Of a DNA stretch of 33,613 nucleotides, positions 21,453 to 29,575 are shown piece by piece. Under the pieces are notes generated by a model that did no database searches, was not told the DNA's origin, and saw nothing but the letters and a program-made list of their open reading frames with translations. This stretch comes from Calocera cornea HHB12733. Taxonomy: Eukaryota > Basidiomycota > Dacrymycetes > Dacrymycetales > Dacrymycetaceae. The position numbers were made by a program, and so were the translations under genes. The DNA lies in the NCBI GenBank assembly GCA_001632435.1, contig KV423938.1, forward strand, positions 228,533-262,145. The letters are read 5' to 3'. The number at the start of each line of letters is the position of its first letter. Positions within the stretch are counted from its first letter, which is position 1.

Positions 21453-23275
21453 ATGCCTTCCACCCGCGTTGCCCTTCTCCTTGCCCTCGGCGCCACTGCC
21501 GCTCTGGCTGCACCCGCCTCCAGCTCTTCTTCCTCTTGTTAGTCTCGTGCTACTCTGCTTCTGCATTAATACTCATCTTCTTTTCAGCCAAGCTTGCAGT
21601 CACCGTCCCCAAGGCTGAGGCCAGGCCCATCTCCAACACTCGGACCGAGAAGGCTGTGACCTCTCCCAGGGTTGAAAGCAGCGAGCGTGCCCCCTCCGCC
21701 CACGTCGCCGAGAAGGCCGTCCCGAAGGCCGCCACCGCCGGCCTGAGCAAGTCGCTCAAGAGCGAGATCAAGACGCTCAAGCAGCAGAAGGCCGAGCTCA
21801 CGGACCTCAAGCACGACATCAAGCACGAGCTCCACAGCGTCCACCGCCTTGAGAATGCCGTCACTGCCGAAAAGAAGCGCCCCTCCCTCGCGCCCATCAA
21901 GACCGGTGCCCTCTCCAAGAGCAGCAAGGCCGCGCTCACCTCCGGCCACTCTGCTCTCTCCACTGGCCGCACTCCGCTCACCGGGCACAGCGCGCTGAGC
22001 TCCGGCAGGCGCACGCCCACGACACCTCACTCTGCTCTGTCTTCAAGCAAGACTCCCAAGACGGCTCTCAAGACCCCTAAGACGGCGCTCAAGACCCCCA
22101 AGACGTCCAGCCTGAGGTCCGCGAAGACGTCTAAGACCCCGAGTGTCAAGACGCCTAAGACGGGCTCTAAGCTGTCCACCCCTAAGACCGCGAAGACTCC
22201 CAAGACGGCGAAGACCCCCAAGACCCCGAGCGTGAAGACGCCCAAGACCGCGTCCAAGCTGAGCAAGCCCAAGTCTGCGATCAGCACCCTCAAGAAGCTC
22301 GCTGCTGCTGCAAAGAAGAGCGGAGCGAAGAAGGCCGGTGTCAAGACTCCCAAGACGCCTACGACGCCTAAGACGCCGAAGACTCCGAAGACCGCCGCCA
22401 AGAAAGCTGGTGCTAAGCCCGCTGCGAAGAAGGCTGTCACCAAGCCTACCGCGAAGAAGGTTGCCAAGAAGACTGCCACCAAGGCGGTCGCGAAGAAGAC
22501 TGGCGCTAAGAAGGCGGTCGCAAAGCCTGCTTCCAAGAAGGCTTCCCCTAAGACGCCTACTACGCCCAAGACACCTAAGACACCCAAGACCGCGCTGAAG
22601 AAGCCCACGACTAAGGCTGCCGTCAAGAAGGCCGCTGTCAAGACCGCTGCGAGGCCCCAGTCTGCTGTGAAGAAGGCTGCCAAGAAGGCAGCTGTTAAGG
22701 CGGCGATCAAGACAGCGGTTAAGAAAGCTGTCAAGAAGGAGCTCCATAGGGAGGCTGTAAAGTCTGCAGCCAAGCACTCGGTCAACGCTGCAGCTAAACA
22801 CTCGGTCAAGGCTGCAACCAAGCACTCAGTCAAGGCTGCATCCCAGCATGCGACTCGCCCCGTGTCTAAGGCTAGCACTCACAGCGCAGAGCACAGGCTC
22901 TCGCACGTGCCTCTGCGCGAGAAGGTTCACAAGCTCTCCGGCGAACGTCTGCATGAGAAAGGGAACAAGCTCTCGCACGAGCGTTTGGGCGAGAAGGAGC
23001 ACGGCTCTCTCCGTCACGGCCTGAGCCGCGAGCGCGAGGGTTCTCGCCGTCACAGCGCTGGTGGCGCTCTAGGTGGCGTGGAGCGCGAAGACCGTCGCAT
23101 CGAGCACACTGAAGATCAGATACTGCACGAAGAGCAGAGCCTTCAGAAGGAGGATACTCTCCTCGCGTCCGAAATGGGCGGTTTCCGCAGCGGCCGCTTT
23201 GTGCCGAGGGATTTCGATGATGATGAGATGTACTGGGCACGGGACTACTCCGAGAACCTGGAGGAGCTTGACTAA
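21453..23275 (+). CDS. Secreted lysine-rich, histone-H1-like repetitive protein, 590 aa
   Basis: Exon 21453-21537, intron 21538-21587 (GTTAGT...TTTTCAG, 50 bp), exon 21588-23275; phase 1 on both sides. Residues 1-19 form a clean signal peptide (MPSTRVALLLALGATAALA) followed by APASSSSS. The mature chain has a short coiled segment (KSLKSEIKTLKQQKAELTDL), a Ser/Gly/Thr region with HSALS repeats, many KTPKT units, then long Lys/Ala/Val stretches (KKAVAKPASKK, KKAAVKAAIKTAVKKAVKK). AAKHSV repeats, HEKGNKLSHER-type charged repeats and an acidic tail ending in ENLEELD follow. The composition is that of linker histone tails, but there is no globular H1 domain and the signal peptide argues for export. 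It shares core promoter and the LE(D/E)LD end with the 24435 gene. Possible roles: wall- or polyanion-binding, or antimicrobial polycation; all inference. Repeat slippage in assembly could alter its length. Confidence 0.75.
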
Positions 23276-24292
23276 GTCCATCGTTACCTAGCGAGAGTGT
23301 TTTTCCTGGATGTACATACGCAGTCTATGATCCAGTACATTGCGGTTTGAGCCTCATCAGGTGCCCACAGTGTCATATCTTTGCAACTTCGAAATGCCAT
23401 CCTGGTTACTACTCCAGCGAGAACCTGCGATAGGCCCTGCCTTGCGATCAAAGCTGCCCGGAAGGGAGCAGGGAGTGTTCGTCGCAGGCATTTGAGCGGC
23501 CCGAACGTGCTAGAACTTCCGATGTATTCCTTCAGTTAACGTCTATTCGCAGGGAGTATACTTGACATGTTTTCATGCACATAGCTTAAACACCCTGTTC
23601 GCTCTGGAATTCAGATTACTTTGCCCTGCCATGGCGTGTTTCTAAGATAGCTGAAGGGCCCTGACGGGCCTGGGCATCTGTGGTAGCCGAACATCACATA
23701 GTTTCGACCAGAGGTAAAGTACTATTGTGCGCTCCGCTCTATACAAGGCTGGATATCCCTCTGTTCTTGAGGCACTGCAGACGCAATGACCGCCGGAAAG
23801 GAAAACAGGGACAACCCACCCGGGTCGAACGGAAGTGTTTCACGGGACGCAGAAGCCGAGACAACACTGGCTCGTGCACACGCCACAATGACACGCTGAC
23901 TCGAAGCCGCCCAGCGTCGACATCCAAATCTGACCACTGAACCCTGAAGCTTCGCCCCGACCGGTGCGCCTCAAGCAACGCCGCCTTACTGAGCTCAGGC
24001 TGTAAGTAAGTTAGAGCGTCTTCATTGAGAATAGCGATTCTATTCACCATTATAGCCTGTCAGTATCATTGAAACGGGCCGCAACCTGCAGCTCACGGCT
24101 GTACAGTACGACCCGCAGCCTCAAAACGAACGACTCCAGTGCGAAACCCTATCATATGAATTGGTTACTTGATGCAGTACATCGGCAAATAATTGCTTAC
24201 ATAATAACGTGCGACTCATCATGGCGAAGCTTGTTCCCTGTTGGACTGGTTATGTGGTCAGATGCGACCGTGACGCTGGTCCTTGAAGTGGT
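23276..24292. other. Intergenic region, no gene seen
   Basis: About 1 kb between the 21453 and 24435 genes. Frames up to 103 codons on both strands show no signal peptide, domain or splicing pattern. No tRNA-like sequence was found. Confidence 0.55.
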
Positions 24293-24340
24293 TATAACGA
24301 CCTGTCTCTGGGTTCTGTACTGAGCAGGCTGGTTCCCTCT
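24293..24340 (+). promoter_or_regulatory. Core promoter of the 24435 gene
   Basis: TATAAC at 24293-24298 and CAGGCTGGTTCCCTCT at 24325-24340, matching in order and spacing the modules before the 21453 and 27225 genes. A further match, GTGCTGGTCAC, follows in both the 24435 and 27225 leaders (24365 and 27151). Confidence 0.6.
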
Positions 24341-24434
24341 CCCACATCTCCGCATCTCCACTTGTGCTGGTCACTCCGATACTCGAGTCACATCGAAATC
24401 CCAAACTTATCTTCAAGCAATCTCATCCGCAACA

Positions 24435-25055
24435 ATGCAGCTCATCTACTCTATTCTTGTCGTCTCGGCTCTCGCCACTTCCCTCGTCTCCGCCGCCCCT
24501 CTTCCTGCCCCGAAAGCATCCGACGTTCAGCTCAACGTCAGGGACATCCTCGACGGACCCGCATCTCAGGATGCCTTCGCGTACCGCAGCCTGAACGACG
24601 ATGACGACCTTGAGGAGCGTGGTTTCAAGAACTTCGTCTCAAAGGGCAAAACGCTCGTTAAGAAGATCGGCAAGGGTCTCGGCAAGCTCCAAACCGGACT
24701 TCAGAAAGTCGACAAGTACGCGCAAATTGGGATGAAGGTTGCACAGGCCGGTATCAATATCGCCAACTCTGTGCATCGCAGGGACAAAGAAGGCGATATC
24801 GAGTACGAGCTTGTCCTCCGCAGCGTCGATGAAGACGAAGATAACGATGTGCTTGTTCTCCGCGACCTTGCCACAGATGAGGAGATGGAACTCGACGAAC
24901 GCAACTTCAAGAGCTTCATCAAGAAGGTCGGTCATAGCCTCAGCAAGGCGGCGCATCTGGTTCTCCGTGATGAAGATGGTGCCGAGATTGTGATTGACAT
25001 GAGGGACGTTGACCTCGAAGAGCGGAATGCCGCGAGCCTCGAGGATCTTGACTAA
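24435..25055 (+). CDS. Secreted cationic amphipathic-helix protein, 206 aa (paralogue 1)
   Basis: Single exon. Residues 1-20 form a signal peptide (MQLIYSILVVSALATSLVSA). An acidic propeptide-like segment (DDDDLEER, 55-62) precedes a Lys/Gly-rich amphipathic region (about 63-116, GFKNFVSKGKTLVKKIGKGL onward) ending in the dibasic HRR. A second acidic block (about 117-156, ending LDER) precedes another cationic segment (157-175, NFKSFIKKVGHSLSKAAHLV), then an acidic tail ending LEDLD. The paralogue 27225-28238 has the same order of parts. This alternation of acidic spacer, basic site and cationic helix is typical of precursors processed to antimicrobial or membrane-active peptides (Kex2-type processing known in fungi), but no biochemical role can be read directly. 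It is not a family I can name. Confidence 0.8.
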   Translation: MQLIYSILVVSALATSLVSAAPLPAPKASDVQLNVRDILDGPASQDAFAYRSLNDDDDLEERGFKNFVSKGKTLVKKIGKGLGKLQTGLQKVDKYAQIGMKVAQAGINIANSVHRRDKEGDIEYELVLRSVDEDEDNDVLVLRDLATDEEMELDERNFKSFIKKVGHSLSKAAHLVLRDEDGAEIVIDMRDVDLEERNAASLEDLD

Positions 25056-25387
25056 GTCGAGCCTCGGTACACGTGTAACGCACTAGTAAAGTAGTCACAC
25101 ACAAGTGCAGTGCGAATGAGATTACACATGGCATACGTTACAATCCCCAGGACTCGCCGCTTGGGCGGATGGAAAACGGTGTTCTGCATGTATGACTCTC
25201 CCCGGTGCCTTCCATAGGAGTTCGCGGCCCCCAGATCGTTACATGTACCGATGGGAAGGAAGCCCCTCTTGATCTGAGACTTCTTGAGGACACGTGAAAT
25301 TTTCCGACCTCCCCGATCATTCGTCCCGAGGCAGTTATTTTAGGACTGGATAACAGTCAGCCTGACAAAAAGCTCCCACACAACGGT
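25056..25387. other. 3' flank of paralogue 1, homologous to the 3' flank of paralogue 2
   Basis: No gene. CACGTG at 25291 and the words CAGTCAGCCTGA (25354) and CTCCCACACAA match, with divergence, 28646-28740 downstream of the 27225 gene. The duplication therefore included flanking DNA. Confidence 0.65.
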
Positions 25388-25397
25388 GCACAGTACA
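25388..25397. repeat. 10-bp target-site duplication, left
   Basis: GCACAGTACA, identical to 26644-26653; the two copies bracket the 1246-bp inserted element. Confidence 0.85.
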
Positions 25398-26643
25398 CCA
25401 AGCCGTCCTAAAAACCAGGGACCCCCCCGGAGGGGTATTTCCTGCGTCGACCCCAATGTCCTTGAAGGGGGGGGTACAGCACAACTGTGTTGTACCCCCG
25501 GCTGTAGCCCCTTTTCAGTCTAAATTAGCTCATTGTACATATTGTCCAAGTAGTCTTTATACTAAACAGAGCCTCACATATGCTCCTGCAAGCTCTACTT
25601 AGCAGATCTAGTAATAGAAAACCTACTTATGCCACTGCACAGCCGCAAAAATGGTGCTGTACCCCCTTTTCTGGGCCAAATCACCTTCTTTTTGCTTGTA
25701 AAATGAATGGGAATGTGCCCTGGTATCTTCTTAATCATTCCCCAAAGCCATAGAGTGCTTCAAGCTGGGGGAAGGTGCCACTTTGCTGCTCATTTGGGAG
25801 TAGGGTTTAGCTGAGAATATAGTGTATCCTTAGTCTATTTCTACAAACATTATGCCTCATTCAAATTGGCTGGAAATTGGTGTACATACTGTCCATATAG
25901 TACCCAGTCTGCCATTCAAAATTTGTGGACTTTCATAAGTTGGAAAGTTTTGGGTATATGGCCAACATTAAAAGCAACAACAAATTGTACCCTTTACTAT
26001 AGTATCATCTGTCTGTTTATAAGCAATCACTTCCTACTTATATATCTTTCTCAATTTCTCAAATCTGCTTTATATATGTCTAAACATGATTCCTCTCAAG
26101 TAGCAAGTCAATCCATACAGCCATTAATATTATATAACTCATTTGCTATTCAGGGTACTATAGGGCCTAACAAGGCATACATACTCCTACTATAGAAGCA
26201 TGTGCAACACATTTCTACCTAATCAAATCTATCTGGAAAAGATATTTGGACCTCTGACTGATGATTTCCAATGCAATAGCACTGATATAAGCATTGAAAG
26301 GCAGTACAGCAGGGCTGCAGCAATGTAGTAGCACATGTTTTGAGAAAATAGAGGCCTTCCCACGGTTAAATATCTTTTATTTTTTGCCTCAATCATGCCA
26401 GAGGGGTCCTAAACACAATAGCAGTATCTAATATACAAGTAGAATAATAGAATTATGTGATTGCAGGGCTGCAGCAATGCTGCTTTTATTATAGGGGCCC
26501 TGCATTTCCGTGGCCCCCAGCCCATTTTTCCACTGGCTAACGGATCGCTGCAGCACGGCCCTGTGGCTGTGACCTCCCCAGCCACATTCGGGTCATGTCC
26601 GGAAACCCCTCTCTAGGGTCCTTGACATTAGGACCGTGAGCTG
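25398..26643. mobile_element. 1246-bp non-autonomous TIR transposon, Mutator-like by its 10-bp target duplication
   Basis: Bracketed by GCACAGTACA (25388-25397, 26644-26653). The ends are imperfect inverted repeats of about 60 bp: reading inward from each end, GTCCTAA, then GGACCC, then AGGGGTTTCC (AGGGGTATTTCC on the left), then GACCC-AATGT. The interior is clearly AT-richer than the surroundings. It holds an inverted repeat GGGGGTACAGCAC (25470-25482 / 25654-25666) and a 17-bp direct repeat GCAGGGCTGCAGCAATG (26309, 26463). A 109-codon open frame (25866-26195) shows no transposase features. Removing the element plus one target copy restores alignment with the flank of the 27225 gene, including the spacing of two CACGTG sites (134 versus 135 bp). 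Mutator-like elements are known for 8-11-bp duplications; the family assignment rests on that alone. Confidence 0.8.
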
Positions 26644-26653
26644 GCACAGTACA
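26644..26653. repeat. 10-bp target-site duplication, right
   Basis: GCACAGTACA, second copy; see 25388-25397. Confidence 0.85.
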
Positions 26654-27064
26654 GGGTCCCTCACCGAAGAAGTTCCTGATCACGTGAGGTAATCCCCCAT
26701 CATCACGATGAGGGCAATGCAAATCACCGCTGAGACATCAACTCCTCAAGGTTACTATTGCCGTGCGATTAATTCTGACCACTTGTGGCTGCGTCCCGCC
26801 ACGCTTATCCAACGTGTCCAGACAAGTTGCGACTCTCGTGAGCATTGCCTAAACGGCAACTTTGGCCAAATACTGGGTATTTCGGTTTCTCACGGTAGTG
26901 TTCAAACTTGCATTGCCATGATGCTCCTGGCCTTAGTTCAGCTCGCCCGGTGTCGCATGTCTATCAGCTTCTGGCTACTGCGGTTTCTACTTCGTCACTA
27001 ATCTGGACGGTCAGGCAAGAAGCAGCGAGGTAGCTTCGCACCTCAACCGCAGCCCGGTCATGAG
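26654..27064. other. Remainder of paralogue 1 flank and upstream region of paralogue 2
   Basis: The first ~60 bp (GGGTCCCTCACCGAA, then CACGTG at 26681) continue the flank homologous to 28757-28800. The rest is upstream sequence of the 27225 gene without a supported ORF. Confidence 0.55.
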
Positions 27065-27114
27065 TATAAAAGTGGAACATTATGGGTCATTATTCGTCAG
27101 GCTGGTCCTCTTAC
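27065..27114 (+). promoter_or_regulatory. Core promoter of the 27225 gene
   Basis: TATAAA at 27065-27070 and CAGGCTGGTCCTCTTAC at 27098-27114. The 17-base block differs from that at 21331 in one base. The predicted leader is about 125 nt. Confidence 0.75.
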
Positions 27115-27224
27115 TCTCTAGTCCCTTCACACACATACCTTTCCCACGGAAGTGCTGGTCACCCCAAATTCGACCCTTATACGCTCCACCACCAAATCAT
27201 CACCAGTACCTTTCACCGCCCGCC

Positions 27225-28238
27225 ATGCAGCTTCTCTACTCTACGCTTCTCGTGTCCACCCTCACTTCCATTAGCACCCTCGCCGCTCCTGTCCCATCGC
27301 TCAGAGGAAATGGTCTAGAGCTCGCTGCTAGAGATCCGCAGCAGCAGCTGCTGTCCGTCAGCGTACGAAGCGACGACGACAAAGATCTCGCCTTCGCTGC
27401 TCGCGATCCCCAGACCGCAAACTTTGTAGGCCAGATCCGAAGCTACGAAGAGGACGATGTCAACCTCGCTGCTCGCAGTCCCCAAACTGCGAACTTCTTT
27501 GGCCAGATCCGAAGCTACGATGTAGGCGATCTGGACCTCGCTGCTCGGAACCCCCAGACTGCCAATTTTATTGGCCAGATCCGAGATATTGACGAAGGTG
27601 ATCTGGGCCTCTCTGCTCGGGATCCCCAGACTGCGAACTTTGTCGGCCAGATCCGGGACCTTGACGAAAGCGATCTCGACCTCGCTGCTCGAAGCCCTCA
27701 ACAGGCGATCGTGTTCACCCAGATCAGGGATTATCAGGATCCAAGAGACGCCGAACCATTCTACGATAGCGATATCTCAGAACAAAATGTTGCTGTGCTT
27801 CGCGATCTTGGAGACGATGAGCCATCCGATCTTGACAACCGTAGCTTCAAGAGCGCCGTTGCGAAAAGCAAGAACTTCGTCAAGAAAGTCGGCAAGGGTC
27901 TCACGAAGGTAGAGAAGGGTCTCGAAAAGATCGACAAGTACGCCAAAGTCGGAATGAAGGTGGCAAAGTTTGGCATGAACGTCGCCAGCAAGATTCATCG
28001 CAGAGGTGACGAGAACGTCGGTGAATACGAGCTGGTCCTGCGCGATTTCGAGTCCACCAAAGACGATAATGTCCTCCTTCTCCGCGACCTGGCGACAGGC
28101 GAGGAGATCGAGCTCGACGAGCGTAGCTTCAAGAGCTTCTTCAAGAAGATCGGCAAAGGCATCAAAAAAGGCTTCAGCAAGATTGCCGGGGGCGCCATAA
28201 GCGTTATGGCGCGCAACGAGGAGGGCAGCGAGTACTAG
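27225..28238 (+). CDS. Secreted precursor with 24-residue repeats and two cationic amphipathic segments, 337 aa (paralogue 2)
   Basis: Start at ATG 27225, where a signal peptide begins (MQLLYSTLLVSTLTSISTLA, like that of the 24435 gene); the frame upstream is open but lacks features. Residues 57-177 hold five tandem ~24-residue units of the form LAARDPQTANFVGQIR plus an acidic spacer, with a partial unit before them. Residues about 207-260 (SFKSAVAKSKNFVKKVGKGL onward, ending IHRR) and about 301-330 (SFKSFFKKIGKGIKKGFSKI onward) are Lys-rich with hydrophobic residues every 3-4 positions, separated by an acidic block ending LDER. Both match the parts of the 24435 protein, which lacks the repeats. 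It is likely exported and possibly cleaved after Arg in AAR/DER or at HRR. The second cationic segment resembles cecropin/pleurocidin-type helices in pattern only. Single exon. Confidence 0.8.
   Translation: MQLLYSTLLVSTLTSISTLAAPVPSLRGNGLELAARDPQQQLLSVSVRSDDDKDLAFAARDPQTANFVGQIRSYEEDDVNLAARSPQTANFFGQIRSYDVGDLDLAARNPQTANFIGQIRDIDEGDLGLSARDPQTANFVGQIRDLDESDLDLAARSPQQAIVFTQIRDYQDPRDAEPFYDSDISEQNVAVLRDLGDDEPSDLDNRSFKSAVAKSKNFVKKVGKGLTKVEKGLEKIDKYAKVGMKVAKFGMNVASKIHRRGDENVGEYELVLRDFESTKDDNVLLLRDLATGEEIELDERSFKSFFKKIGKGIKKGFSKIAGGAISVMARNEEGSEY
27393..27755 (+). repeat. Five tandem 72-bp coding repeats
   Basis: Units begin at residues 57, 81, 105, 129 and 153. The core PQTANF(V/F/I)GQIR is conserved in four units and degenerate in the last. 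The position before PQ alternates D/S/N and the spacer is acidic. The 72-bp period keeps frame. Confidence 0.9.
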
Positions 28239-28820
28239 CTGCGCGATGGTATTGACGGCTTTGACAACTTATCGTTGATGTTGTAAAGGAGGATGATAAT
28301 GAGACGCCTTTGTTGGATTGAAGATGTGTTCGGAGCCGAAGGCAAGATGCCTGGGAACACACGAGCATGCCTAGTTTTGGCACGTGACCTTCGGGGAGTG
28401 CCGTGAGAACGGCAGCAAATAAAATGCGTCATCGATCTCATCGAATCAGGAGAGAACATCTGATTTATGACTCTCAAGTAAATTCCGTACGAGGCTGCGT
28501 TCCCGTCGTTTGTCACTCGTAACGTTAGTAAGGGGCGCACGAACCATATCCAACTTGAAACGCACCAGTAACAGTTGCCGGGAATCAACGAGGTACTATC
28601 GGAGGAGTACAGTAGAACTTCTTAGCTGCTGAAACTTTGTAAGACCACGTGAACATTCTCAAACTCTCGGATTATAATTTCGCAGGCGGTTCTTCCAGGT
28701 GGAGCAGCAGTCAACCTGATGGAAATGCGCCCACACCAAGCTATATACACCGCATAAGGTCCCTGACCGAACTTCCCGATCACGTGCGGCTGTCCCTCAC
28801 ACTGGACGCGGAGTAGGGTC
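28239..28820. other. 3' flank of paralogue 2 with empty-site homology
   Basis: No supported gene. 28646-28800 matches the sequence on either side of the 1246-bp insertion in paralogue 1, with CACGTG at 28646 and 28781. Detectable homology stops at about 28815, where the large transposon begins. Confidence 0.6.
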
Positions 28821-28822
28821 CA

Positions 28823-29027
28823 CTATTGAGCGCCTTAAGCGCTCAATAGCAGCCAATCAGCGCCTAAGCGGCTGATGCACGGAAGCGGCTGATTGGGTGC
28901 TGATTTGCATCCATCCGCTTCCGTGCTGAAAATCAGCACCCGCTCGCGCGCGTCGAGCAATCAGCTCCCGAAAGGAGCTGATTTGCCTCCGGCCCAGGGG
29001 ACGTCGCGCGTCTAAGTCCCCTGGGCC
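28823..29027. repeat. Array of five hairpins at the transposon's left terminus
   Basis: Perfect stems: 28823-28833/28839-28849 (11 bp, CTATTGAGCGC); 28877-28888/28915-28926 (12 bp, GCACGGAAGCGG); 28895-28906/28930-28941 (12 bp, GGGTGCTGATTT), interleaved with the previous stem; 28959-28968/28974-28983 (10 bp, AATCAGCTCC); 28991-29002/29016-29027 (12 bp, GGCCCAGGGGAC). TCAGC/GCTGA words recur throughout. Likely transposase or accessory-protein binding sites (inference). Confidence 0.85.
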
Positions 29028-29204
29028 CTCTCTCCCCATCCTCGTCTTGACCACCACCGGCGTGCTCGCTGCCGCCGTCGTCGTCCTCGCCGCCGCCGCC
29101 CTGCCCGCCGCCGCCTCCGCCCCCGTCCCCGCCTCCGCCGCTGCCTCTGCCCCCGCCCGCTCGCCCGCCATCGCCGCCCTCACCGCCGCCCCCTCCCGCC
29201 TGAG

Positions 29205-29222
29205 GACCTCCATCTGGAGGGC
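29205..29222. repeat. 18-bp element palindrome, A-type
   Basis: GACCTCCATCTGGAGGGC, about 370 bp before the accessory ORF start. Confidence 0.9.
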
Positions 29223-29314
29223 CTCGGCGTCAAGCAGGAGGGGTACTTTCGACCACTGTCGACCCCCCCGCCTTCCGCCCTCGAGACGTGCCGTCCCGGT
29301 CGGTGTGCGCTTTT

Positions 29315-29332
29315 GACCTCCATCAGGAGGGC
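29315..29332. repeat. 18-bp element palindrome, variant
   Basis: GACCTCCATCAGGAGGGC, one base different from the A-type and 110 bp after the previous copy. Confidence 0.85.
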
Positions 29333-29575
29333 GAATCCACACCGAACGCCTCCAAGAAAGGCCGTCGAGAAGATATAGAGACAGAGGCACGCGCATAAGT
29401 CCTCGTAGAGATATTCGTACGCGTTTCGGCCTCGGCGTGCGCAACCGCACAGACTTCGACAATACGACCGGCGATCGGCGGGGGTTTGGAGCGTGCTTAG
29501 CGCGGGAAATAGTGCAGGTAAGCACTGAATGTTTTGCTGTATGCACGATGTAATTTACTAACTATACGTAGAACG

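Larger units (their letters stand above)
29028..29575. promoter_or_regulatory. GC-rich leader/promoter region of the accessory gene
   Basis: A Pro/Ala-coding GCC/CCC-rich stretch without convincing gene features. It contains two copies of the element palindrome (29205-29222, 29315-29332) and a GTAAGC (29519) with an acceptor-like TACGTAG (ending 29571) directly before the ATG at 29576, suggesting a 5'-UTR intron. Confidence 0.45.

Noticed and set aside
23276..24292. tRNA or other small RNA gene in the long intergenic region
   Set aside because: No A/B-box pair, cloverleaf stems or T-run terminator could be assembled by eye.
25866..26195. 109-codon frame inside the AT-rich inserted element
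   Set aside because: AT-rich composition and hydrophobic random-looking peptide, no transposase motif, no start context; length is compatible with chance.
27060..27224. Longer N-terminus for the 27225 protein
   Set aside because: The upstream part of the frame overlaps the TATA/start-site module and starts without ATG; the signal peptide begins at 27225.
27393..27755. CRISPR-like or pheromone-precursor array
   Set aside because: The repeats are in-frame coding units with no spacers of CRISPR type, and the protein lacks the C-terminal CaaX box of basidiomycete pheromone precursors.
29047..29316. Ala/Pro-rich frame with an apparent signal-peptide-like start
   Set aside because: It begins at TTG, lies in GCC/CCC repeats and contains the element palindrome; better explained as GC-rich leader.
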